Source: Leucobacter sp. UT-8R-CII-1-4 (GTDB taxonomy: Bacteria > Actinomycetota > Actinomycetes > Actinomycetales > Microbacteriaceae). From it: a stretch of 64,000 nt of DNA. The stretch spans positions 358,393-422,392 of the forward strand of contig NZ_JASCRS010000003.1 in assembly GCF_030010235.1 (NCBI RefSeq), in the 5' to 3' direction. The first letter of the stretch is position 1, and each line of letters starts with the position of its first letter. Below the pieces are notes generated by a model that saw only the letters and a program-made list of their open reading frames with translations, had not been told where the DNA came from and searched no databases. This document shows positions 1 through 7,620 of the stretch, one piece after another. The position numbers and the translations under genes were made by a program.

Positions 1-63
1 GATTGGCGGCGTGAGCCGCTGGCTGGCAGCCTTTTCCGTTTCCGCGCATTGTCCAGGGCTTGA
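1..63 (+). CDS. C-terminal tail of an upstream gene (partial)
   Basis: Frame 1 is open from the first base and closes at TGA 61-63, giving about 20 residues (DWRREPLAGSLFRFRALSRA). The stop overlaps the ATG of the mutarotase-like gene (TGATG), which is typical of translationally coupled operon genes, so this is probably the preceding gene of the same sugar-catabolic operon. The fragment is too short to assign a family. Confidence 0.5.
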   Translation, partial: DWRREPLAGSLFRFRALSRA

Positions 64-1016
64 TGATGAACGCAATTGTGTTGCGCACTCGTGAACTTGA
101 AGTCGCTTGCGTACCGGAACACGGAATGTTGCTGACTGAAATTGTTCCTACCGCAATTGGAGTGAATCTGCTTTGGCAGCGCCCGAACGCCCCGTTGCAT
201 CCGTTCGTGGATCCGGCACAGGCAAGTTCGACTGGCGATCCTTTTGACGCAGAGGTTTTTGCCGGCGGTTGGTTTGGCATGTTTCCGAATGCCGGGATCC
301 CCGGCGCCAATGATGTCGATGAACAGATGCACGGAACCTTTCCTCGCTTTGCTTGGCATGTGCTGCAACACGACGACACAAGCTTGAGCTGCGAGCTTGA
401 GGTGGATGGGCTGCGCGCTGTGCGCAAGGTGCAGCTTGATGGCACGAACGTGCGAGTAAGCACGACGGTAGTGAATCAGGGCGCAATGGATAGGGAAGTG
501 AGTTTCGGTGAACATCCCTGTTTTGCACGCTCGGTTTTTGCGGGCGGAGAGGTTGCTCTTCGAGCCGCTCGGGCTCACACTACGCCTGAGGTCTCTGAGC
601 CCGGTGCGAATCGTTTTCTCGCTGGTCAAGATTTCAGCTGGCCGACAGCAATAGAGCGATTGGGCGGTAGTGCGCGAACCGATGTGATTCCGGTTGCAGC
701 CGACGGTTCGCACGACCACTTGTGTGTCACGCTCGCTGACCCAGAAATCATCTTGACTGCGCCAGACTACGCCGGTTCGGTGCGCATAAGTTCTGATCTG
801 ACAAAGACGGCTGAACTGCTGTTTTGGCGGCATTTCCGGCCGCCGCGCTCGCCTTGGTGTGGTGACGTGTTTGGTATCGAGATGATGTCGACACCGGGTC
901 GAACGAGAGATGATGCGCGCGCTGCAGACGCGCTCAGCTGGCTTCGTGCTGGTGGAAAGCTCTCGTGGCACCTTGAAATTCAGTGGCAGGACGATCTGCC
1001 GCGCACGTATGGTTAA
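63..1016 (+). CDS. Aldose 1-epimerase-like (galactose mutarotase superfamily) protein
   Basis: About 317 aa. It carries hallmarks of the mutarotase beta-sandwich: an N-terminal MHGTFPRFAW segment like the H-G-x-x-R region of aldose epimerases, a central FGEHPCF with the presumed catalytic histidine, and a late GIEMMSTPGR segment with an acidic residue. The family interconverts alpha and beta anomers of free sugars. TTG 60, ATG 63 and ATG 66 are all in frame; ATG 63 overlaps the upstream stop and is preferred. It lies 61 nt ahead of the enolase-superfamily dehydratase, so it likely prepares the sugar for a dehydrogenase. The exact sugar cannot be told. Confidence 0.7.
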   Translation: MMNAIVLRTRELEVACVPEHGMLLTEIVPTAIGVNLLWQRPNAPLHPFVDPAQASSTGDPFDAEVFAGGWFGMFPNAGIPGANDVDEQMHGTFPRFAWHVLQHDDTSLSCELEVDGLRAVRKVQLDGTNVRVSTTVVNQGAMDREVSFGEHPCFARSVFAGGEVALRAARAHTTPEVSEPGANRFLAGQDFSWPTAIERLGGSARTDVIPVAADGSHDHLCVTLADPEIILTAPDYAGSVRISSDLTKTAELLFWRHFRPPRSPWCGDVFGIEMMSTPGRTRDDARAADALSWLRAGGKLSWHLEIQWQDDLPRTYG

Positions 1017-1077
1017 CTGTTAACAATCTATAATTTTTGTCGATTCGACACTCAACGGTGAGAGAACGGAGGGCGAC

Positions 1078-2262
1078 GTGCAGATCAGCGCGGTCGACTT
1101 TTTTTACGCGGCAATGCCGGTAGTGACACTTGATGCAGACGGCAGCCAAGACGCGCTACTGGTTCGCGTGCGCTCTGCCGACGGAGCAGAAGGTTGGGGC
1201 GAGTGCGAAGCCTCCCCGCTCGTATCCATTGCGGCGTTCGTCACGCCACGGTCGCACGGAGTCTGCCAGCCAGTCGCAGCCTCGGTCATCGGCGAGCGAC
1301 TAGAGTCACCAGCTGATATCGCGCGATTGAGCGAAAACGTGCGCCGCAACAGTATGGACCTGCTGCAGGCAGCGCACACCTGGTCAGGCGTAGAAATGGC
1401 GCTCTGGGACCTGCTCGGCACCCAACTCGGCGCCCCAGTCTGGCAACTACTCGGTTACAAACAAAACATTGCCAAAGACCCCTACGCGTCACTGCTCTTT
1501 GGCGGAACACCAGAAGAAACCTTTGAGCGCGGTCGCGCCGCAGTCGAAGCGGGCTACGGCGCGGTGAAGTTCGGTTGGGGCGGCTTCGGCGCTGGATCGC
1601 TCGACGCCGATCAGGCACAACTTCGTGCCGCGCGCGAGGGCGTAAGCGAAGCGAAGCTGATGGTCGACGCCGGGCAAATCTGGGGCGAAGATGTCGATGC
1701 TGCCGCTGCGCGCATCCCGCTGCTAGAAGAAGTGAACGCGCTATGGCTCGAAGAACCATTTAGCCCATACGCCTATCTCGCACATGCCGAACTTGCGCGG
1801 CGCTCGCCGCAGGTGGCGCTCGCTGGCGGTGAAGCCTCACACAACCCAGAAATGGCGAAGAACCTGATTCGCTTCGGCGGCATCCGGTTTGTCCAGATCG
1901 ATACCGGTCGTGTCGGCGGCATTGGAGCGTCAAAGGAAATCGCTGATTTCGCGGCAGCCGAGGGCGTTACCTATGTGAACCACTCCTTCACCTCACACCT
2001 CGCGCTCGCCGCCTCGCTGCACTCATTCGCCGGGCAAGCGACGAGCACACTCTGCGAGTTCCCCGCGGGCCTCAGCGAACTCGCGAAGGCCGTCACCGCG
2101 ACCGCGCTCGTGCCGGACGAGCAATGGCAGGTGAGCGCGCCAACGGCGCCCGGAATCGGCATCGCCGTGAACCTTGATGCCGTGGCGCCGTATCTGCGGG
2201 AGGTAGAACTTCGAGTTGATGGGGCGGTGCTGAACGCCGCCGCAATGAGCGTAGGAAAGTAG
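1078..2262 (+). CDS. Mandelate racemase/muconate lactonizing enzyme family sugar-acid dehydratase
   Basis: 394 aa from GTG 1078, with GGAGGG just upstream. Enolase-superfamily pattern: N-terminal capping domain, then the barrel with metal ligands in VDAGQIWGED (Asp), LEEPF (Glu) and AGGEASHNP (Glu), then QIDTGRVGG and NHSFTSHLAL, which supply an Asp-His dyad as in mandelate-racemase-subgroup acid-sugar dehydratases. The usual K-x-K on the second strand reads K-F-G, so the second Lys is missing and the His dyad is probably the sole base. With the SDR and FAH-family neighbours it fits dehydration of an aldonate such as fuconate or rhamnonate; the substrate is inferred only. Confidence 0.8.
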   Translation: MQISAVDFFYAAMPVVTLDADGSQDALLVRVRSADGAEGWGECEASPLVSIAAFVTPRSHGVCQPVAASVIGERLESPADIARLSENVRRNSMDLLQAAHTWSGVEMALWDLLGTQLGAPVWQLLGYKQNIAKDPYASLLFGGTPEETFERGRAAVEAGYGAVKFGWGGFGAGSLDADQAQLRAAREGVSEAKLMVDAGQIWGEDVDAAAARIPLLEEVNALWLEEPFSPYAYLAHAELARRSPQVALAGGEASHNPEMAKNLIRFGGIRFVQIDTGRVGGIGASKEIADFAAAEGVTYVNHSFTSHLALAASLHSFAGQATSTLCEFPAGLSELAKAVTATALVPDEQWQVSAPTAPGIGIAVNLDAVAPYLREVELRVDGAVLNAAAMSVGK

Positions 2263-2270
2263 GGAGCAGC

Positions 2271-3026
2271 ATGAGTAACGAGTTTTCTGGCCTTGCCGCG
2301 ATTGTGACCGGCGGCGCATCGGGAATCGGGGCTGCGATTGTTGCCCGCTTGCGTGCGGGTGGGGCGCGCGTGGCGATCCTCGATCGAAATATTGTTGCCG
2401 TCGCCAATGATGTGCCGGCTTTTCAAGCAGACATCTCAGATGCAGAGCAAGTCCAAGCAGCAGTCGAGGCGGCTGCCGAGCGCCTTGGTGGCATCGACAT
2501 CGTGGTGAACAACGCTGGAATTGGTGCTCAGGGCACCATCGAAGGCAACGATGAGGCCGAATGGCATCGAGTCTTTGACATCAACGTGCTTGGGCTCGTA
2601 CGGGTTTCGCGTGCAGCAATGCCGTGGCTTCGCGCATCGCCGCACGCAGCGATCGTGAATACCTCGTCAGTGCTTGCGATTGTGGGGGTGCCTAATCGCG
2701 CGTTGTACGGCGCAACCAAGGGGGCGGTCTCGTCGCTTTCGCTGCAGATGGCGGCCGACCACATGGCCGAAGGCATTCGCGTGAATGCGGTGCTGCCGGG
2801 CACCGCAGATACGCCGTGGATTCAGAACCTAATGGATCAGGCCGACGACCCAGCTGCCGAGCGCGCGGCGCTCGAAGCTAGGCAGCCGCACGGGCGACTG
2901 GTCAAGGCTGAAGAGGTGGCCGAGGCGATTGCTTATCTGGCTGGCCCCCTCGCCGGATCAACTACTGGAACCACGCTTGTGGTCGATGGGGGACTGAGCG
3001 GCTTACGCCTTCCGGCAAAAAGCTGA
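2271..3026 (+). CDS. Short-chain dehydrogenase/reductase (SDR), sugar-acid pathway
   Basis: 251 aa classical SDR. It shows the TGGASGIG nucleotide-binding loop, the NNAG motif, a catalytic Ser in NTSSV, YGATK (Tyr-x-x-x-Lys), and a C-terminal DGGLSG. It starts at ATG 2271, 8 nt after the dehydratase stop, so it is co-transcribed with it. In oxidative 6-deoxyhexose pathways an SDR oxidises either the free sugar or the 2-keto-3-deoxy acid. Either role fits here, and the FAH-family hydrolase at 5.5 kb favours the latter. Confidence 0.82.
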   Translation: MSNEFSGLAAIVTGGASGIGAAIVARLRAGGARVAILDRNIVAVANDVPAFQADISDAEQVQAAVEAAAERLGGIDIVVNNAGIGAQGTIEGNDEAEWHRVFDINVLGLVRVSRAAMPWLRASPHAAIVNTSSVLAIVGVPNRALYGATKGAVSSLSLQMAADHMAEGIRVNAVLPGTADTPWIQNLMDQADDPAAERAALEARQPHGRLVKAEEVAEAIAYLAGPLAGSTTGTTLVVDGGLSGLRLPAKS

Positions 3027-3035
3027 GCCTCCGGG

Positions 3036-3072
3036 AAAGCGGGATGCGCGGAGAGCGTGCATCCCGCTTTTC
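3036..3072 (+). terminator. Rho-independent terminator of the sugar-acid operon
   Basis: A 12-bp perfect stem (AAAGCGGGATGC 3036-3047 with GCATCCCGCTTT 3059-3070) with an 11-nt loop and a following T-rich stretch, placed 10 nt after the SDR stop. Confidence 0.85.
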
Positions 3073-3139
3073 TGTTTGCTCGGGTGGTTTTGGCGGGGGT
3101 TTTGCGGGGGATCGCCCGCACCATCCCGATGGCTTCTTG

Positions 3140-3188
3140 GCACTCAATGTCTGGTTATTGGAAATTCCAATAACCAGACATTGAGTGC
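3140..3188. repeat. Perfect 49-nt palindrome between convergent genes
   Basis: Arms 3140-3163 and 3165-3188 are exact reverse complements (24 bp) around a single A at 3164. It lies between the convergent SDR genes, 5 nt from the stop of the minus-strand one. It has no T-run of its own, yet could stop transcription from both sides. Its arms contain TCTGGTTA/TAACCAGA, which resembles the GntR-type sites upstream of the FAH gene, and its centre TTGGAAATTCCAA resembles IclR-type sites, so it may also bind the local regulators. Confidence 0.75.
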
Positions 3189-3193
3189 AGGGG

Positions 3194-3871
3194 CTAGTAG
3201 GTTGCTCGGCCGCCGCTGATGTCGTAAACCGCTCCGGTTGAGAAGCTGCAGCGGTCGGAGGTCAGCCAGGCGATGAGTTCGGCGACTTCGTCGGCGCGGC
3301 CAACTCGGCCCATCGGGATCAGGCTCGTGATGTGGGCGAGCACTTCTGGGGCAGTGCTCTCGTTCATTGGAGTCGCCACTACCGCCGGGGCGATGGCGTT
3401 TGCGAGCACACCATGGGGTGCGAGCTCCTTGCCCAGAGTCTTGGTGAGTCCGATTACGGCTGCCTTCGAAGCGGAATAGGGTGCCATGTTTGGATTGCCG
3501 TCTTTGCCTGCCATGCTCGCGATGTTTACGATTCGGCCCCAACCTGCGTTAATCATGCCTGGAGAAAACGCGCGGCAAAGGTTGAATGTGCCGGTGAGGT
3601 TTACCGCAAGGGTTTTCTGCCAGTCTTGGTCGCTGATTTCCCAGGTCGGCTTTCCCTCACCGACGATGCCGGCGCTGTTCACCAGAATGTCGATAGCTCC
3701 CACCTTTGCGGCGGCATCAGCAACTGAGGCTGAGTCGCTGACATCTACGCGAAAGTCTGCGTCGGGTGAGAGATCGAAGGTGATCACCTCAATGCCGTCC
3801 TCGGCTAGTCTCGCGGCGGTTGCTTGGCCAAGGCCGCTGCACCCACCAGTCACTACTGCTTTCCGCGACAT
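3194..3871 (-). CDS. SDR family oxidoreductase (FabG-like)
   Basis: 225 aa from ATG 3871, chosen because AAAGGA lies 5 nt upstream; the next ATG (3874) sits too close to it. Motifs: TGGCSGLG cofactor loop, NSAG (variant of NNAG), catalytic YSASK, and C-terminal DISGG. The FDLSPDADFRVDVSD region places Asp after beta-2, which favours NAD(H). It is transcribed divergently from the IclR regulator, so it is the likely direct target of that regulator. It probably acts in the same sugar or sugar-acid pathway as the flanking genes. Confidence 0.8.
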   Translation of the reverse strand: MSRKAVVTGGCSGLGQATAARLAEDGIEVITFDLSPDADFRVDVSDSASVADAAAKVGAIDILVNSAGIVGEGKPTWEISDQDWQKTLAVNLTGTFNLCRAFSPGMINAGWGRIVNIASMAGKDGNPNMAPYSASKAAVIGLTKTLGKELAPHGVLANAIAPAVVATPMNESTAPEVLAHITSLIPMGRVGRADEVAELIAWLTSDRCSFSTGAVYDISGGRATY

Positions 3872-3900
3872 CATTGTCCTTTCATTGCGGCTTACTCTTG

Positions 3901-3949
3901 ATTGCAATATTCCATTAAATGAAATCAAAGTCAAACAATTGGAATTTGC
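3901..3949. promoter_or_regulatory. Divergent promoter/operator region, SDR and IclR genes
   Basis: On the minus strand a -35 TTGACT (3934-3929) and a -10-like AATATT (3911-3906) drive the SDR gene. The region holds TATTCCATT and AATTGGAATTTG, half-sites resembling the TGGAA...TTCCA pattern of IclR-family operators. The same core occurs at the centre of the palindrome at 3140-3188. Confidence 0.5.
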
Positions 3950-3987
3950 CGAGCGCTAGTAAACTGATCGAACGCAGAAGGAGAGTC

Positions 3988-4755
3988 ATGAGCGAAGAGC
4001 GAGCAGTCGGTGCCGACCGCGTGCTGTTGGTGTTGAGTGAATTAGGCAGACATCCCTCTGGTGTTTCACTTGAAGACCTCGCAATTGCTGTTGATGCGCC
4101 GAAGTCGAGCGTGCATCGAGCGCTTGCAACGCTGCGCAAGCGCGGATTTGCCGCTCAAGACGGGCGTGGAAGCTACGTCGTTGGAGACGAACTGCTACGC
4201 CTTGCGTTCACGGTCCACGAGCAGCGACCCGAGAGCGCAAGGGTCGAACCAGCACTGCAACGCTTGAGCGAACGCTTTGGAGAGACCGTGCATTTTGCGG
4301 TGCTTGATGAGGCCGAGGTGGTGTATCGCGCGAAAGCGGATCCACCCTCGGGCGGAATGCGCTTGACCTCGGTGGTCGGCGGGCGAAATCCTGCTCACGC
4401 GACCGGAGTTGGCAAGCTGCTTCTCGCCGATCGTTTTCGTGACAGTGATTCATTTCTGCAGTGGGCGAAGGCTCGCGCATTGCCCGCGCGCACAGATTCG
4501 ACGCTGACTGACCCGGCGAAGCTTTGGCACGAGCTCGAGCAGATTCGCGAAAGCGGTTTTGCGTTGGATCGAGAGGAAAGCGAGATTGGAGTCGCCTGTA
4601 TAGCTTTACCGGTCTCGCTATCGGCGACAGCCTCAATCGACGGTGCAGTGAGCGTGAGCGCGATTGCGGTACGCACACCACTCGGTGAATTGATTGACCG
4701 TGTTGAAGAGTTCCGGACCGAACTTGGCGCCTTGGCGGTTCGGCTGCGCCCCTAA
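3988..4755 (+). CDS. IclR-family transcriptional regulator
   Basis: 255 aa. N-terminal winged helix (residues ~5-65; the SLEDLAIAVDAPKSSVHRAL helix-turn-helix) followed by an IclR effector domain (~75-255; contains NPAHATGVGKLLLA and FALDREESEIGVACIALPV). ATG 3988 is preferred over the longer frame because GAAGGAG lies 7 nt upstream. IclR proteins sense small organic acids. The divergent SDR gene and the surrounding catabolic genes suggest it responds to the sugar acid or its breakdown product. Confidence 0.88.
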   Translation: MSEERAVGADRVLLVLSELGRHPSGVSLEDLAIAVDAPKSSVHRALATLRKRGFAAQDGRGSYVVGDELLRLAFTVHEQRPESARVEPALQRLSERFGETVHFAVLDEAEVVYRAKADPPSGGMRLTSVVGGRNPAHATGVGKLLLADRFRDSDSFLQWAKARALPARTDSTLTDPAKLWHELEQIRESGFALDREESEIGVACIALPVSLSATASIDGAVSVSAIAVRTPLGELIDRVEEFRTELGALAVRLRP

Positions 4756-4771
4756 CCGGGGCGGGGCAAAG

Positions 4772-5362
4772 TCACTTTGCGGGCAGATGGCTGAGGTGTT
4801 TGCGCATCGCGTCGGCGGCAGCCTGTTGCTGCCCGGACTCAATAGCTTCTACCAGCGTCGTGAGATCGGCGAGGGCCTGTGTGCGCGTTGACTGCAATGA
4901 GGCGGTGCGGCCGCGAGAAGCGCTAATGCGCTGCGTGAGGCTCGCGTAAAGCTCGATGATGACGCTATTTGCGCTGGCCTGCATCACCCGCGAGTGAATG
5001 CTCTGATCGTGAGCGGCGAAGCCTGCCTCATCATTAATCGCGTTGGCTGCGCCCGCAAGTTGGGCGCGCAGATGCGTGAGGTCATCGGCGGTGGCGTGCG
5101 TGGCTGCTTCGCTCGCGGCCCAGGGTTCGATGAGTAGGCGTGCGGCTAGAAGCTCTGAGGCGTCAGTAGCGCGGACATAGATACCGGATCGGTCGCGTGC
5201 CTCGAGCACGCCGTGCTCAATGAGGGTCGCGATTGCTCGGCGCACGCGGGGGCGTGAGGCTTCGAAGTGTGTGGCGAGCTCACGCTCTGAGGGGAGCCGC
5301 TCGCCGGGTCGATACTCCCGAAGGCTGATCAGGGCGCGCAGTTGCTCGACAAGTGTTGTCAT
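4772..5362 (-). CDS. GntR/FadR-family transcriptional regulator
   Basis: 196 aa from ATG 5362 (AAAGGAG 7 nt upstream). N-terminal winged helix with the family signature YRPGERLPSERELATHFEAS and R-x-x-V-R-R-A-I, then a short all-helical FCD-type effector domain with His residues that may bind metal. It is divergent from the FAH-family gene, whose promoter carries textbook FadR-subfamily sites (TGGT-N3-ACCA). It is therefore the likely repressor of that promoter and of itself. It converges on the IclR gene with a 16-nt gap. Confidence 0.88.
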   Translation of the reverse strand: MTTLVEQLRALISLREYRPGERLPSERELATHFEASRPRVRRAIATLIEHGVLEARDRSGIYVRATDASELLAARLLIEPWAASEAATHATADDLTHLRAQLAGAANAINDEAGFAAHDQSIHSRVMQASANSVIIELYASLTQRISASRGRTASLQSTRTQALADLTTLVEAIESGQQQAAADAMRKHLSHLPAK

Positions 5363-5401
5363 TTGCGTGCTCCTTTGTTTTTGTGTCTGCGATAACTGTA
5401 C

Positions 5402-5456
5402 TTGACGCAGTCGCACCTGGTTACATAATCTGGTACTACCAGTTTGGTTAACCAGA
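5402..5456 (+). promoter_or_regulatory. FAH-gene promoter with two GntR-type operators
   Basis: -35 TTGACG (5402-5407), 16-nt spacer, -10 CATAAT (5424-5429). Immediately downstream lie CTGGTACTACCAG (5430-5442, perfect palindrome, TGGT-N3-ACCA) and TGGTTAACCA (5445-5454, perfect palindrome). A further half-site CTGGTTAC sits in the spacer (5417-5424). Binding here would block initiation, as expected for a repressor. Confidence 0.75.
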
Positions 5457-5481
5457 CGCGAATGTGTGCAAAGGAGACACC

Positions 5482-6291
5482 ATGCGTATCGCTAGAATTC
5501 AGACTTCAGAGGGTCCTCGTCTTGCAGTGCAGCAAGATGAACGCTGGCTTGCCGCCGCGCCCGCAGGAGTAACACTCCCGCAAATGCTCGCTCGGGGTGC
5601 TGCCTTTAAAGCTGAAGGCCCAGAACTTGAGGGTGAGGTGCTAGCCCCGCTCATTCCCGGCAAGATCGTTGCCATTGGCCTCAACTACATGGACCACATT
5701 CGTGAAGCCCAGGCAGAGGTTCCGAAAGCTCCATTGGTATTTACCAAGTTCCCATCAAGTGTTACCGGCCCAGACAGTGATGTTGTGATTGACCAGGCGC
5801 GTACCCAGCGGGTCGATTGGGAAGTCGAACTTGCCCTAGTGATTGGCAAACGGGCTCAGCACGTTCAGATCGAAGAAGCTATGGACTACGTCTTTGGCTA
5901 CACCATTGCAAACGATATTTCGGCGCGAGACATGCAATTCGGCGATGGGCAGTGGGTACGCGGCAAAAGCCAGGACACATTCTGTCCGCTTGGGCCGACA
6001 GTTGTCACCGCTGACGAAGTTGCAAACCCTGGTGAGCTTGCGCTTTCAACCCGAGTCAACGATGTTATTAAGCAAGACTCAAATACCCGAGAGTTGATCT
6101 TCGGTCTTGCCGAACTCGTGGCCTACTGCTCTCAGAACTTCACCCTTGAACCCGGTGATGTGATCCTGTCTGGCACCCCGTGGGGATGCGGTGAATTCAT
6201 GACACCAGCCGAGCACCTACAGCCCGGCGACATCGTTGAGTGCCGCATTGAAGGCCTCGGCTCGCTCCGCAACACGGTCATCGCCGCCTAG
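5482..6291 (+). CDS. Fumarylacetoacetate hydrolase (FAH) family hydrolase
   Basis: 269 aa from ATG 5482 (AAGGAG 5 nt before). The FAH fold is marked by GLNYMDHI, PLVFTKFPSSVTGP, the metal-binding VDWEVELALVIG (Glu-x-Glu) with a downstream Asp in ANDISARDMQ, the RGKSQDTFCPLGP block and the VILSGTPWGCGEF loop. Members cleave 2,4-diketo acids. Next to an acid-sugar dehydratase and SDRs this fits 2,4-diketo-3-deoxy-6-deoxyhexonate hydrolase (oxidative L-fucose or L-rhamnose route); the substrate is inferred. It is controlled by the divergent GntR regulator. Confidence 0.82.
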   Translation: MRIARIQTSEGPRLAVQQDERWLAAAPAGVTLPQMLARGAAFKAEGPELEGEVLAPLIPGKIVAIGLNYMDHIREAQAEVPKAPLVFTKFPSSVTGPDSDVVIDQARTQRVDWEVELALVIGKRAQHVQIEEAMDYVFGYTIANDISARDMQFGDGQWVRGKSQDTFCPLGPTVVTADEVANPGELALSTRVNDVIKQDSNTRELIFGLAELVAYCSQNFTLEPGDVILSGTPWGCGEFMTPAEHLQPGDIVECRIEGLGSLRNTVIAA

Positions 6292-6293
6292 CC

Positions 6294-6328
6294 AAGTTGC
6301 GCGCAAGCGTCTAGTTTGCGCGCAACTT
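6294..6328. terminator. Bidirectional hairpin terminator
   Basis: A 13-bp perfect stem (AAGTTGCGCGCAA 6294-6306 with TTGCGCGCAACTT 6316-6328) between the convergent FAH and aminotransferase genes. The right arm includes the last codons of the aminotransferase and the loop holds its stop codon. Confidence 0.7.
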
Positions 6329-7528
6329 CTGCAGGCGTTCAATCGCAGTATGCAGTGTGTCGTCGCGTTTCACAAAGGTGAAGCGAACCCAATTGGCAAA
6401 CTCCGCAGCTGCGGGCGAACCCTCCGCGCAAAATGCGCTGAGCGGCACACAGGCTACGCCGATGTTCTCGGGCAGCCAGCGAGCGAATGCGGCGCCATCT
6501 GGTAGCTCCGAGCTTAAAAACGGCGTCGCGTCGGCACACACAAAATAGGTGCCGTCTGGCCTGAACGTCTCGAAGCCAGCACTCGAAAGCCCCGCAATCA
6601 GTACTTCTCGACGCCTCGCGAGTGTCTCGCGCAGTTCTCGAATATCAGTGTCGCCGTCGATGAGCGCCTGGGCGATAGCGCCTTGGAATGGGGCGCCGCT
6701 CGTGAAAGTAAGAAACTGTTTGACCGCGAGTACGGCGTCAACTAATTCGGCCGGGCCGGTGAGCCAGCCAATCTTCCAGCCTGTGATCGAAAAAGTTTTG
6801 CCCGAAGAAGAAATCGTAAGCGTGCGTTCGGCCATACCGGGCCGACTTGCGAGCGGTTGGTGCCGAGCCTCATCGAAAACCAGGTGTTCGTAGACTTCAT
6901 CGGTGATCACTATCGCGTCGGCACGCTGTGCGGCTGCGGCAATGGCATCAAGTTCGGCTTCGGTGAGCACCGTGCCGGTTGGGTTGTGCGGTGTATTTAC
7001 GAGGATCGCCTTGGTGCGATCACTGATCGCACTTTCTAAGGCTTGCAGATCCAATTGAAATCTACCGTCGCGGGCGAGTAGTGGAACGGTGACGTGAGTT
7101 GCGCCGGCCATCGCGATACTCGCGGCATGTGAATCGTAGAACGGCTCGAGCGTGACGACCTCATCGCCTGGCCCGGTGAGCGCGATCAGGGCTGCTGCGA
7201 TTGCCTCGGTTGCGCCGGTGGTTACGAGCACTTCACGATCGGGATCGAGCGTGATTCCGTAGTGTTTCGCCTGGTGCGCAGCGATGGCGTGTCGGAGTTC
7301 GGCGGTGCCGCGCCCCGGTGCGTATTGATTGACGCCAGCGCGAATGGCATCGACCGCGAGCTCGCGGATCCACTCGGGCCCATCTTCGTCGGGAAAACCC
7401 TGGCCAAGATTCGCAGAATCCGTGCGCATCGCAAGAGCGCTCATCTCGGCAAAGATCGTCGGCTGCGCATTGCCAGCCTGATTGAGCAATCCAGTGGCTC
7501 CAGCTACTTCACGCCATCGTTCATTCAC
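6311..7528 (-). CDS. Class I/II pyridoxal-phosphate aminotransferase
   Basis: 405 aa fold-type I PLP enzyme. NLGQGFPDEDGPEWI is the usual N-terminal block, NTPHNPTGTV carries the substrate-stacking Asn, ITDEVYEHLVFD carries the PLP-ring Asp, SSSGKTFSITGWKIGW holds the Schiff-base Lys, and a late arginine binds the substrate carboxylate. It is closest in pattern to methionine/kynurenine-type aminotransferases (YbdL/KAT subgroup). A possible leaderless promoter (TAAGCT) precedes ATG 7528. It stands alone, convergent with the FAH gene. Confidence 0.85.
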   Translation of the reverse strand: MNERWREVAGATGLLNQAGNAQPTIFAEMSALAMRTDSANLGQGFPDEDGPEWIRELAVDAIRAGVNQYAPGRGTAELRHAIAAHQAKHYGITLDPDREVLVTTGATEAIAAALIALTGPGDEVVTLEPFYDSHAASIAMAGATHVTVPLLARDGRFQLDLQALESAISDRTKAILVNTPHNPTGTVLTEAELDAIAAAAQRADAIVITDEVYEHLVFDEARHQPLASRPGMAERTLTISSSGKTFSITGWKIGWLTGPAELVDAVLAVKQFLTFTSGAPFQGAIAQALIDGDTDIRELRETLARRREVLIAGLSSAGFETFRPDGTYFVCADATPFLSSELPDGAAFARWLPENIGVACVPLSAFCAEGSPAAAEFANWVRFTFVKRDDTLHTAIERLQKLRAN

Positions 7529-7567
7529 GTATTCAGCTTAGAGGGCACGTGAAGTGCACGCACAAAA

Positions 7568-7606
7568 ATGCGGGGTCCGGCTGCAGCTTGCAACCGGACC
7601 CCGCAT
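7568..7606 (-). terminator. Terminator of the DUF4870 gene
   Basis: A 13-bp perfect stem (7568-7580 with 7594-7606) followed on the minus strand by TTTTTGTG. It lies 15 nt after the DUF4870 stop codon. Confidence 0.9.
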
Positions 7607-7620
7607 CAAAACCGGATCGT

